The notes under the pieces: model-generated
Database searches by the model: none
Told to the model about the DNA's origin: nothing
What the model saw: the letters and a program-made list of their open reading frames with translations, nothing else
Program-made: the position numbers and the translations under genes
Source: a virus
DNA length: 38,850 nt
Strand: one strand, 5' to 3'
Virus record (IMG/VR): IMGVR_UViG_3300002514_000081
Span: 1-38,850 of that record
In this document: piece after piece, positions 25,611-35,235 of the stretch
Numbering within the stretch: the first letter of the stretch is position 1
Layout: each line of letters begins with the position of its first letter

Positions 25611-26321
25611 CTACTGTGTTTGTACAGTAAAGTGAATATTTGCACCAGAATTAAGTCCGGTAACTTCGCAATTTTTTTGTACCACGTCTTGACCTGCAAG
25701 TCTATATGACGAAAATACATCTGGTCCAACTGGTTTTGCAAATATTGTAAACGTACACGATGTAGTATTCTGACTGCTGATTGAACTATTAGCAGGAATA
25801 GTATATACAGCTACATTTCTTGAGTCTATTGAATCAGGCACATGTCCAACTATTTGAAAGAATAAGCTGTCAAGAACAACTCTAAATGAGAAATCAGCTG
25901 CATCAGGATCATTTTGCCTTCCTGATGCTATTGATTGCTCTATTGTAACAGACTGACTTGTTGAGACGCCTGATACTGTTGAGTTTGATCTTGCAAGTGA
26001 AACTATGTCACTAGTAAGGCCAGATGTTACTTTTAGTATTGGAAGTGTTGATAGTGAATTGTTATTTAAACTTCTAAGTCTATATTTCAAACCTAGATAT
26101 CCTGTGGTATTTGCTTCTAGCACAGGTGTATTTTTTTCTATCTTTTCTTTACCTACTGTTCTTCCAAACTCTTTTACAATTCTATAGTCGACTTCATCGT
26201 CTGCTAAAGCAAACTTTGAAATTTGAAAATTTCCGCCTGCCTCTGCAAGCATCTTTCTACCCATATCTGTTAAAACTGCATCTAAAATTATATTATTTGT
26301 CGAATGATCTAAGAAACCCAA
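25611..26321 (-). CDS. Virion structural protein with conserved N-terminal 'GFLDxSTNNI' domain, 236 aa
   Basis: The N-terminus GFLDHSTNNIILDAVLTDMG (residues 2-21), then RKMLAEAGGNFQISKFALAD (22-41), is a module I recall from T4-like phage structural proteins; the 409-aa gene upstream starts with a diverged copy (ILNSKTRVIDAVITSEGKRQ). The remainder is beta-rich, with a Cys pair near the end and no enzyme motif. The start is TTG at 26319-26321, with AAGGAG nine bases upstream; the frame has a stop just before, so TTG is the first usable start and keeps the family's MGFL opening. Likely baseplate- or tail-associated. Confidence 0.75.
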   Translation of the reverse strand: MGFLDHSTNNIILDAVLTDMGRKMLAEAGGNFQISKFALADDEVDYRIVKEFGRTVGKEKIEKNTPVLEANTTGYLGLKYRLRSLNNNSLSTLPILKVTSGLTSDIVSLARSNSTVSGVSTSQSVTIEQSIASGRQNDPDAADFSFRVVLDSLFFQIVGHVPDSIDSRNVAVYTIPANSSISSQNTTSCTFTIFAKPVGPDVFSSYRLAGQDVVQKNCEVTGLNSGANIHFTVQTQ

Positions 26322-26392
26322 CTTTCACACTCCTTATTGATTATATATTCTCTTATTTTATTTCTGTAAATGATAATTGTTAATATTATTAC
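26322..26392 (-). promoter_or_regulatory. AT-rich gap with a possible sigma70-like promoter
   Basis: On the minus strand TTTACA and TATAAT occur 19 bases apart, ahead of a strong AAGGAG and the TTG start of the 236-aa gene. Spacing is longer than the ideal 17 and the region is AT-rich, so this is weak. Confidence 0.22.
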
Positions 26393-28429
26393 TCACAGAG
26401 ATGTAATATTAGCCTCTGTTACTGGAACTTCCATTGGAGGACCTGTTTCATCACCAATTTCTATGTCAAAAACCTGACTATCCTGGAGATCTAAATTAAT
26501 TATATGAAGCTTATACTTATCACCTATTAATCCCAAATCAATCTCTGATAAAGATGTCCCGTCACTTTCGGTTTGTAAAGCTTTATAATACTCTGGATCA
26601 AAAAATATTCTCATCCTTGTCTCTCCCGATGATCTCATTGTATCAACAAAAAAGTCTCCCTCTAGGTACATATTCGGATATGGCTTTGGAGCATTTGGCT
26701 TTGAAATACTTTTTGAATTTATTTTATTTTTAAACTTATCATAAGATACTAAAATTTGCTCAGAATATCCAGATGTTAAGCCTCTTGCATCTACGCAAGC
26801 TATTGCATAAATATAATTCTTGTCCCTATTATAGTTTACATCTACAAAAATCTTTCTTTGGCCTGCAACTCTAAAGCTTTTTTCGGGCGGGGCTTTTTCA
26901 AGTGGAACAACTCTTGATGTAGAGTTATCAAAGTCTAGCTCTCCTAGAAGCGTAAATGGAAGATCTGTACTTGCTCTTCTAAAAATTTGGTACCTTACAA
27001 CATCACGCTGCGGATTAGATGGTTCTTCCCATAGTATTGTAAGTGTATTATTTTGAAAATTATATTTAAATCTAATATTTTGAGGAGGTTTTGGTGCTAT
27101 TGTTTCAACACAGCTAACTTTTGTACTTACGCCTCTTGATGCAATTAAACTTACAGCAAAAACCTCTTCGTCTTGTGTTAGACCATCCGGATCTACTGCT
27201 GTTGCTTCGTATGCCGTTGCATGAATTATCTTAACTTTATAGACATACGATGCTCCATATTTTATATCAGAATCAAATATATTAAAGTTTCCATAATTGC
27301 TTATTATTATAGGTTCAAGCTCTTTTCTAGTCCAAGATTTACCATCATCTGACGACTGTATTTCAAACTTTTCTATATAAAGTCCAACTGCAATTGAACT
27401 TTCATTTATGGTAAAACCCTGATCAATTACTTCAGACTTTACAAAGACATCTGTCGCAGCTAGCTCTAGCTCAAACTCAGAAGTACTTAAGTTACTAGGA
27501 TTTGAATTCTGCACATAGTTTGTTTGAATTTGTTCTGCGTCATCAGCTATTCCAAGTAACTCATCCTGATATATATTGCCCCTATCCTCTAATGCAGCGA
27601 GAGTCATATTTGAAATTACTGCATTGTTAATTGTTGAGTTAAACTCTACAAATCTGACACTTCTCAATGCATCTGTAACTATTTCTTGCCTTGCATCAGT
27701 CGGTGCATATGCAACGCCCACTGGCTGAAGATTTCCAAGAGCTTTTCTTACAATATTTGTTGCCCCTGATATGCTTGCAAACGGAGATGATAAAAAAGCT
27801 GTTAGCTCTGAATTAGCATCTGTAACCATAGGTGAATTATGAAGTGTATCTTCAAATGCTACTGATGATGTTAGTGCATGATAAAATGCTGTATCAAGCT
27901 GGTTATCCATCAATATAACAGAAGAAAATCTACTATTTGCTACAGCACCTTCAAAAACTATCTTGTCTTTATTTTCAGATAGAAAATCTGATGAGTTCAT
28001 ATTACTATTAACATAGTCATATAAAAATGTTGATCCTGCATTTGTATACGGCATTGCTGACGGAACTCTTATCTTTATAATAACTGATCTTGCCGTCCGT
28101 GATCTTTTCTTTACAAACTCTATGTCAGCTTCACTAGATGATATATCAATTATTGACTCAACTCCTGTACTAACAGTTCTCTCATCTCTTGTATAGTAGT
28201 TATAGAAAAACTCAGAATCTATTGATATTACTTCTGGAAGATCTATAACCGTTGAAGGTGCTGCAGGATATGTTGCTGATTCCCATCCAGATATATTTTC
28301 TTCAAGGAATTCAGAAAAGCTTTCTGATGCAGATGACTCTGATCCTACCTGTGCTGCGTGGCTTATTTCAACTCCAGTTACCAGCTCTTCATCGCTTACC
28401 ATTTCTTGTATTAAGCTTTCTCCAGCCAT
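26393..28429 (-). CDS. Virion structural protein with fibronectin III-like domains, 678 aa
   Basis: Probable tail or baseplate protein. The clearest domain is FN3-like at about 445-560: PKPPQNIRFKYNF, LTILWEEPSNPQRDVVRYQI, then YIYAIACVDARGLTSGYSEQ. A second, weaker one lies at about 340-440 (YIEKFEIQSSDDGKSW ... YVYKVKIIHA). The N-terminal 330 residues, including ISIDSEFFYNYYTRDERTV, are unassigned and acidic at the start. The C-terminal FFVDTMRSSGETRMRIFFDP is probably a further beta domain. ATG start with AAGGAGATT upstream. FN3 modules are common on phage surfaces and may aid host-surface contact; here that is inference. Confidence 0.75.
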   Translation of the reverse strand: MAGESLIQEMVSDEELVTGVEISHAAQVGSESSASESFSEFLEENISGWESATYPAAPSTVIDLPEVISIDSEFFYNYYTRDERTVSTGVESIIDISSSEADIEFVKKRSRTARSVIIKIRVPSAMPYTNAGSTFLYDYVNSNMNSSDFLSENKDKIVFEGAVANSRFSSVILMDNQLDTAFYHALTSSVAFEDTLHNSPMVTDANSELTAFLSSPFASISGATNIVRKALGNLQPVGVAYAPTDARQEIVTDALRSVRFVEFNSTINNAVISNMTLAALEDRGNIYQDELLGIADDAEQIQTNYVQNSNPSNLSTSEFELELAATDVFVKSEVIDQGFTINESSIAVGLYIEKFEIQSSDDGKSWTRKELEPIIISNYGNFNIFDSDIKYGASYVYKVKIIHATAYEATAVDPDGLTQDEEVFAVSLIASRGVSTKVSCVETIAPKPPQNIRFKYNFQNNTLTILWEEPSNPQRDVVRYQIFRRASTDLPFTLLGELDFDNSTSRVVPLEKAPPEKSFRVAGQRKIFVDVNYNRDKNYIYAIACVDARGLTSGYSEQILVSYDKFKNKINSKSISKPNAPKPYPNMYLEGDFFVDTMRSSGETRMRIFFDPEYYKALQTESDGTSLSEIDLGLIGDKYKLHIINLDLQDSQVFDIEIGDETGPPMEVPVTEANITSL

Positions 28430-28482
28430 TCTATAAAATCTCCTTTTTTGTTTTAAAATATATTGATAGATAGTTCATAATT

Positions 28483-31400
28483 TTAACTTTCCCATGGAAG
28501 GAGAGCACTTGGTACATTACTATCTGTTCCTGTAAAAACTGCTGCGGTGAATTCAGGCGCAGTTATTGTATCATCACCTTCAAAGCTAAATGTTGTTGCT
28601 GGCGGAAGTATTGATACTGTTGCATAAAATTGTGCATATGTTCCACCTTCAGTATTGGCAGAATCTGACCACTCCTGATCAACAAGCATACAAAATACTC
28701 TTTCAAAAACTTTTGGATAAACTATTCTGTTTCTATATTTTTGAGAACTTAAAATTATTGATCTTTTTAATTCTCCTACAAGCCTGTCATAATTTAATGA
28801 TGCTTCTAAATCTCTATCTGCAAACATCTCAGCAGCATCGTTAGATAATGACTCAAGAAGATCCTCCTTGCCTGGATCAACACCATCGAAGAAAACATTT
28901 CCCTCTAGAAATGGAAATACATCTTCAGATACATCAAATCCAGTTGTCAATCTAAGATATGTTTTTAAAAGATTATCTATTGCGTGATTGTTGAAGACAT
29001 CTTGAGACGTAACATTATATCCAAAGTCTGAAGCGTCCCATGAATCTTTATATGCTTTTCCCGTATAGGTTCCTTTGTTTCCCTCAGTTCCATAGTGCCG
29101 TACAACAGTATCTGAAAGAACAGTATCTGCTGTTTGAGGATCTGGTGATGAAACATCTCCATCTATTTCTCCAGATCCCTCTTTTTCAGTATGCTCTGGT
29201 CTTCCCATAATTACAAATCTCGACGTATCAAATACAAACTCTCTCGGTGTTGCAAGCTCAGACTCTTTTAAAAGATTTCTTCTCCATATTTTTATAGATA
29301 CAAGTGTTGAATCTCTGTATGAAAGATCTCCGGTAGAATCCATTGCTCTGTTTCTTAAAGATTCCATCATTCCTGCCGTAATTGCAACTGGCATTATAAA
29401 TTTTCTACCAGTTCCTCCTGTATCTAGAAGTTCGGTTGTTTTGCAAAACCCAGCAAGATTTTTTGACTGATTTGTCATTATTGCTTTTGATGCAGGAAGA
29501 TATGGGTATTCCCTATTTGGAACTGCAAATGAATCATAGAGAGCTCTTGCTAATGATATTTGGTCTCTTGTTGTTGAAAAAAGTGTTGCCTGACCAAAAT
29601 CTTCGTCTGACATTATTTCTTCTAGTGGATTTTCAAATGTCTGTGATGTTAAATTTATTTCATCTATATGTGATATTACACCTGATGCAGCTGATTTTAA
29701 CGAATCTAGTATATTTCCTATATATAATGATGTTTGAATTGCATTTTTTTCGATATTTATGGCTGTATTATATATTTCGTCCATCATCTCTAGTGCTGAT
29801 TGTATATCCTTATAGTATCCATATCCCGTTGACCACGGCACAACATCATTATCATATTTTGTCTCAGTGAGGATGTCACCAATTTCACCCAAGAAGGGTG
29901 TACCTCCGTGCTGCCACTCTTCAAATGCATTAATATATGAATGTATAACTCTTTTATCGAACCATCCTGACGATCCTCCCCACTTATTTCCAACTGAAAC
30001 TCCTCCACCTGAGGAACGTCTTTCAGCAGAGTCTGTCCAGATTACAGCTCCGCCTGCAAATTGTTTCCAGACGCGCAAGCACAAAAGATATGCTGCAGAT
30101 ATCATGCTAGCCCTATTAATACCTCTTCCCGTATAATCATTTTCTAAAAGTATTTCTTCATTTCTGCTGCCAGGCATTGTTTGACATCCTGTCTCAAGTA
30201 TTTCTAAAAATTCATTTACAGCTTCTATAGGTGCATCAAAAACAGATCCCTTATCGCTATCTAGTTCAAATCCACCAACACCAAACATAATAGTAAAATA
30301 ATCATCGCCTATTTTTGATGAATTTGAAAAGATGCTTTCTTCGCTAGTATAGGCTTCTTTGCACATATAGGCATATGACCAGTCTTGTTCCCATGAAGTT
30401 CCCTTTTCCCCTCCGCCAAAGACTGGAGCTGACGTTTCATCCTTACCATTTGAGCCGTTAAATTCAGCAAATGTAATTCTGTCTCTCATATGATCTTTAA
30501 TATCTTCTGTTAAATCATCCCTTGCCTGTATGTAGATATCCCTTGCTTCTGCTTCTGAGGAAGCCTCTCTCCAGTTTTTATATTTATACTCATCTCTTGC
30601 AAGTATGTACTTCAATAGAGATCTAGTTATATTTCCATCATATGGGCCCATGTTTATATCACCAGTTGCTGTTGTACAAACTGCAAGAGGTACAATATGT
30701 CCTGGAAGCCATGAACCTGATCCGCCAAGGTTTGCCCAGGGTTTAAGTGTTTTTGCAAGTGCTTCAAATATTTTAACTATGAAAAGACTTGGTGTCAAAG
30801 AATAGTTTGAATCATATCCTGGTGTATAGGAAAAATGATTATTATTTTCGTTAAGCTTTTTTATTCCTGAAAGCCTGAGTAAGTTCTTCACAGAATTAGT
30901 CCCAAGAGAGTATAGGTTTGATATTAGTTTATTCAATCTTTCCTGAGACTCTGTAACTTCTCGCGTCGGTATTTCATCTACATAATATGATCTTCCAGAT
31001 CTACTCGAAGCTATTCCTTCTGCAAGATTAAAGTTTGATGTTGTAAATGACTCCACATACTGTTGATCTTGTGAACTAGCATCTTCATTTTCTGGAATAA
31101 GATGTGCAATGGCAGATGTATCTTTTGCTGACTCCCTACCATCAAGAATTGATTCTACTGTCTGTGAAGTATCAATACCAAGTATTGATGCTATTTCAGT
31201 AGGAATATCTCTTACCTCTCCCGTTCCATGTAGATCCATTTGAAAAGTTGCATTTTGAATAGCATCCATCCCGAATGCATGAATGAGTGCTCCGAGCGTC
31301 GAATGGGCCTCTGATCCTTCACCTCCATACACAGTTGCATCGCTCCAGCTATCGCCATCCTGATCATGATATTTTAAAACATCACTTAATGATATCATAT

Positions 31401-32418
31401 TGTTATCTTGTTCTGAATATAGATATAATTCTCCACCTGCTGTTACTAATTTTGGATATAGCAAGTTCCAATCAAGAAGTTTAGTTATAGTTGAATTTAT
31501 ACCGACACTGTATCCAACTATTCCATTTGTTGGATATTGTGAGTAGTCTGAGTCTGTGCCCGGTGTCATGACCCCATAGATACCGTTTGCAAATGCTCCC
31601 ATCCCGCCTAAATATGACAGTAGCTGTAAAACTATCGTCGTATTGGATGATCTTGCTACCCAATCACTTGTAAATCCTATTTTATATTCTATAAATTCTT
31701 CAACTGTAAAGTTTGTGTTGGCGTCATTCCATGCATTCTCGGCTGGCATTGGAATTATATCAGCTAGTGATGCTACAATTGACTCTCCGACCGTCGTCGT
31801 TCTTGACGACGGATGTGGTGTTACAACATCTATTGTATTAAAAGATTTAGCTTTTATATTTTGGCCATCAATAAACGAGCTAATTGACTCATATAGTGAT
31901 TCAAGATAGTCAATAGTAGATTTTGCAATATCCATATCTTCTTCGTATACATCTAAATACTCATCTGATTTTGAATCATTTTTAAAAATCTTTCCAGCAG
32001 ATGCATCTTCATATGAAAATTCAAGCATTTTTGTAAAAAATCCTAGCGCATCAGTATATCTTAGTTGCTTAAGTTGACATTGATAGTCAAATAGCTCCCC
32101 GTAAGATGTTGTCTGATAGTCATAGCCTTCTCCGTATGCAGACAAAGGAGGCAGGAACTCAAACATGCCTAGAATCTCAGGTCTTTGTGTTGAAAACCCT
32201 CTAGTATTTAGCATAGCTTCAAGATCGGGATTTAAATAAATATCATCATAGTTTTTTTCAACCAATACCATATCAAGATATGGCACGTTTGTAAGAGCCT
32301 GTGCTTCATCAAATGTTAGTGAGCTATCTTCTATTGATGACATTCCAGACGGAGTTGGCGACGAATTAATTTCAACCGGCTGTATTTGTACAATTATTCC
32401 GGGTGTTGGATTTCCCAT
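28483..32418 (-). CDS. Very large virion structural protein, 1311 aa, unassigned
   Basis: Largest gene in the window. I recognise no catalytic or named domain. It is acidic, Asp/Glu/Ser/Tyr-rich and soluble, without membrane segments or long coiled coils; a helical stretch (MMDEIYNTAINIEKNAIQTS and following SLYIGNILDSLKSAA) lies in the second half. Size, context between FN3-containing proteins, and tight coupling (its ATG overlaps the upstream stop, TAATG) suggest a major baseplate or tail-tip component. It is not a typical tape measure: there are no hydrophobic helices and little heptad repetition. The central portion has many Gly/Trp/Tyr residues (AGGAVIWTDSAERRSSGGG), suggestive of beta structure. 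Confidence 0.72.
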   Translation of the reverse strand: MGNPTPGIIVQIQPVEINSSPTPSGMSSIEDSSLTFDEAQALTNVPYLDMVLVEKNYDDIYLNPDLEAMLNTRGFSTQRPEILGMFEFLPPLSAYGEGYDYQTTSYGELFDYQCQLKQLRYTDALGFFTKMLEFSYEDASAGKIFKNDSKSDEYLDVYEEDMDIAKSTIDYLESLYESISSFIDGQNIKAKSFNTIDVVTPHPSSRTTTVGESIVASLADIIPMPAENAWNDANTNFTVEEFIEYKIGFTSDWVARSSNTTIVLQLLSYLGGMGAFANGIYGVMTPGTDSDYSQYPTNGIVGYSVGINSTITKLLDWNLLYPKLVTAGGELYLYSEQDNNMISLSDVLKYHDQDGDSWSDATVYGGEGSEAHSTLGALIHAFGMDAIQNATFQMDLHGTGEVRDIPTEIASILGIDTSQTVESILDGRESAKDTSAIAHLIPENEDASSQDQQYVESFTTSNFNLAEGIASSRSGRSYYVDEIPTREVTESQERLNKLISNLYSLGTNSVKNLLRLSGIKKLNENNNHFSYTPGYDSNYSLTPSLFIVKIFEALAKTLKPWANLGGSGSWLPGHIVPLAVCTTATGDINMGPYDGNITRSLLKYILARDEYKYKNWREASSEAEARDIYIQARDDLTEDIKDHMRDRITFAEFNGSNGKDETSAPVFGGGEKGTSWEQDWSYAYMCKEAYTSEESIFSNSSKIGDDYFTIMFGVGGFELDSDKGSVFDAPIEAVNEFLEILETGCQTMPGSRNEEILLENDYTGRGINRASMISAAYLLCLRVWKQFAGGAVIWTDSAERRSSGGGVSVGNKWGGSSGWFDKRVIHSYINAFEEWQHGGTPFLGEIGDILTETKYDNDVVPWSTGYGYYKDIQSALEMMDEIYNTAINIEKNAIQTSLYIGNILDSLKSAASGVISHIDEINLTSQTFENPLEEIMSDEDFGQATLFSTTRDQISLARALYDSFAVPNREYPYLPASKAIMTNQSKNLAGFCKTTELLDTGGTGRKFIMPVAITAGMMESLRNRAMDSTGDLSYRDSTLVSIKIWRRNLLKESELATPREFVFDTSRFVIMGRPEHTEKEGSGEIDGDVSSPDPQTADTVLSDTVVRHYGTEGNKGTYTGKAYKDSWDASDFGYNVTSQDVFNNHAIDNLLKTYLRLTTGFDVSEDVFPFLEGNVFFDGVDPGKEDLLESLSNDAAEMFADRDLEASLNYDRLVGELKRSIILSSQKYRNRIVYPKVFERVFCMLVDQEWSDSANTEGGTYAQFYATVSILPPATTFSFEGDDTITAPEFTAAVFTGTDSNVPSALLPWES

Positions 32419-35234
32419 TATTTTTTCCTAATTTTCTTCTTTTTTGGTGACCTGTCTACTAATACTGTAGATCCTACAATCTTATCATCAATAACTGTAC
32501 CGTCTATCTTTATTATTGTAGCATAATAATTTATTTGTCCTATATAATCTTTATTTGTATAGTCTACAAATACAATAGATTCTGAGGGATGTGCTGAACC
32601 GCATATTGATCTTCTTCCCTGCCTCTCACACGATATTACAATTGAATCAATCAGCTTTAACGTTGCGAAATCTGTTGCAGGTATTACAGAAAATCTTAAA
32701 ACTGGGAATCCCTTTGATGATGTTGTTACAGACTGTCCTCTTGTTGATGATATTGTGAAATCAAACTCTGCTAAATTTACTAAAATTTCTGTATTGTCAC
32801 CTATGTCAAATTTTTGAAGTACATCGTCGGGTGTTGTTTTTGTCTGGCTAGCCAGTGTACCCTTTGAAAGAGACATTTTGTCAAAATTCTTTGTAAGTTT
32901 TACTGATTGAAATATCGCCTCTGTATCCAATTCTTGTGATACACTTGTTATTGAACCAACTGCAGTGGTATTTACTTTTAAGTTTAAATTATTTACAACA
33001 GAACTTCTTATTGATGTGAATGTTGACGGTAAGAGAAGCATAGATGTATTCTTTACAACATTTAAGTCTGTTTGTAGTTTTGTAGTAATAGCTCTTGAAA
33101 ATTCTTCAGGAGTTGTTAGAAATGCTCTTACGCTATAGATATATTTCATTCCATGTGTTGGAAAGGGAGCAGATGATCCATCATCTTTAAATTCACCGCT
33201 TCCTGAATATCCAAGAAATATTTCTTCTGATAGAGTTATATTTTTTCTAAATATTCCAAATACAACTCTATCTGATAGTGAATTTTTTATCTGTTCTATT
33301 TCTCCTCCAAATAAATCTTCCATTCCTGCATCTTGTAATATTGAAAGAAGAATATCACTTTGTGTATCTAGTATATTGTAGTCTATATTGAAAGATATCA
33401 TCGCTGGATTGTATGGTATTGTATCTTTTCCATACAGCGAATTTCCTATGCTCGCATTACTAATCTTAAGATTGCTAGTAGATATTGATAAAAATTCTGC
33501 ATTTCTTTGACACTTTGCAGTTGCAAATACTTTAGAAAATTTGTCGCCACCTGACTTAAAAAATAATCTCGCCCTGTAGATATATGTCAAACCTTCTTTT
33601 ACATTTGAATCAATCATAATTCTTCCAGCTGTTGTGGTACGAGTAAAATTCTCAGATGATCTAAAATCTAATCTTTCTTGGCCCAGGGCTTTGCTAAATA
33701 ACTTAAAAGGCACTCTAGATCCTGCAATTTTTTTATAAATTGCAACTCCAGAAATATCGCTTGTAATATCTGAAACACTTATTAATATTCCCCCTCCGAT
33801 ATTTTTGGCAGTAATTGAGCAAGATGTATAATTAAATGATCTGCCGGAAACTGATGTACTTGAAAAATTTGATAATTTTAACCCTGTCTTTATAACTGGA
33901 CAAACTCTTATCATATTTAAATTTTTTGTTCCATTTTGAAATGAAGACCCATCAAATATATTTTCAGATGGTGGAGTACTAATATTTCCATTTTGTCCCC
34001 CTGGGCTTGGAATTTTACTTCTTCTTATAAACTCTTTAAATGGAAATAAAACTAAGGGAGAGTCATCTACTATCTTTCTGATATAAATTTTTTCGTCATT
34101 TATTGTATTATCTTTTTTTCCTATTGATGCTGCAATTCTTCTAGATCCATTTGATGACATAACAGAGCTAACAATGGGAATTTCACCTGGGATATAGTAA
34201 TTCTCAACATTTATTTTATGATTAACTCTTACGTTGAACTTTTCTGTAATCATCCCTGACTTCTTATCTCTTATTCTTAGTATAATAAAAAATGAAGACA
34301 TGGAATATAACAATCTTGAATTTATTTTAAATTTATGGGTTATATCTCTAACCCTGTCTGGAACTGATTTTTCAATTGTAATATAATCAGAGTTGCCAGA
34401 TCCATATTTTACTGTTGTTTGCGGGAATGAGTTTGAAAAACCCTTTTCAAATTTTGATCTCATTGAGTTTAGATTTTTGTTTAAGTTTCTATTTGATGAG
34501 TATATTTTATTTGTAACAAGTCCTGGCGAAATAGTTGGGTCAGGACTTGACATATTTATCATTGGCCTTAGTGAATCTACAGGATCTATCCCGTTTGATA
34601 GAAGTGAAGTATATATGTCACTAACTTCGAGACTATTTTCCACGCTATTGTTATCAACAGTTGAAGTTTGAACCTGAGGCATTCTCTTGTTTAACAGACC
34701 TTTTCTTTTTAGTGATCTCTTTTCTACTATTACTGATTTTATTGCGCTTCCAAACATATCGCTATCATTAGACTTTTTAGACTTTGAAGAACTTCTAGAC
34801 ATTCTAGTATCTCTTATTTCGTTAATCATGTCTATTTTTCCTTTCATGATAACCTTATCATTAAAGTCATTTGTCATTATTCTTGAGTTGTCTGATTTTT
34901 GCCCAAATATAACAGACGAAACTGAAATTGGAGATTTTTCTGATATATTTTTAAAAAACCCAGGAGAAATTTTTAAATCAGATTTTACAACTAAAAATTC
35001 TATTTCTGTGGCACCTATTGAAATTAAATTTCTCATATCGCATTTAAAATAAAACTCATAGTCTATTTCTTCACAATCTCTTTTTACAACTTTCTGAGAG
35101 ACGGATAAGCCTAGAGGATTTTGCCCCTCATTTATAAGAATATCTAATGTCTTATCTTTTATGCTTGTAATTTTTGACGAATTTCCGCCTATGCTTGAAA
35201 GTATTTTTGGGTGTTTCTTTTTTCTTATTATCAT
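32418..35234 (-). CDS. Virion structural protein with FN3-like repeats and basic ends, 938 aa
   Basis: Probable tail or baseplate protein. Repeated beta-strand endings (LTYIYRARLFFKSGGDKFSK, 549-568; GMKYIYSVRAFLTTPEEFSR, 696-715) and SGVAIYKKIAGSRVPFKLF (495-513) look like diverged fibronectin III domains related in style to those of the 678-aa protein. Both ends are notably basic (MIIRKKKHPK and RSPKKKKIRKK). The middle N-terminal part is Ser/Asn-rich and probably flexible (about 140-260). ATG at 35232-35234 is one base after the upstream stop. No enzyme motif seen. FN3 calls are by eye. Confidence 0.72.
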   Translation of the reverse strand: MIIRKKKHPKILSSIGGNSSKITSIKDKTLDILINEGQNPLGLSVSQKVVKRDCEEIDYEFYFKCDMRNLISIGATEIEFLVVKSDLKISPGFFKNISEKSPISVSSVIFGQKSDNSRIMTNDFNDKVIMKGKIDMINEIRDTRMSRSSSKSKKSNDSDMFGSAIKSVIVEKRSLKRKGLLNKRMPQVQTSTVDNNSVENSLEVSDIYTSLLSNGIDPVDSLRPMINMSSPDPTISPGLVTNKIYSSNRNLNKNLNSMRSKFEKGFSNSFPQTTVKYGSGNSDYITIEKSVPDRVRDITHKFKINSRLLYSMSSFFIILRIRDKKSGMITEKFNVRVNHKINVENYYIPGEIPIVSSVMSSNGSRRIAASIGKKDNTINDEKIYIRKIVDDSPLVLFPFKEFIRRSKIPSPGGQNGNISTPPSENIFDGSSFQNGTKNLNMIRVCPVIKTGLKLSNFSSTSVSGRSFNYTSCSITAKNIGGGILISVSDITSDISGVAIYKKIAGSRVPFKLFSKALGQERLDFRSSENFTRTTTAGRIMIDSNVKEGLTYIYRARLFFKSGGDKFSKVFATAKCQRNAEFLSISTSNLKISNASIGNSLYGKDTIPYNPAMISFNIDYNILDTQSDILLSILQDAGMEDLFGGEIEQIKNSLSDRVVFGIFRKNITLSEEIFLGYSGSGEFKDDGSSAPFPTHGMKYIYSVRAFLTTPEEFSRAITTKLQTDLNVVKNTSMLLLPSTFTSIRSSVVNNLNLKVNTTAVGSITSVSQELDTEAIFQSVKLTKNFDKMSLSKGTLASQTKTTPDDVLQKFDIGDNTEILVNLAEFDFTISSTRGQSVTTSSKGFPVLRFSVIPATDFATLKLIDSIVISCERQGRRSICGSAHPSESIVFVDYTNKDYIGQINYYATIIKIDGTVIDDKIVGSTVLVDRSPKKKKIRKK

Positions 35235-35235
35235 G

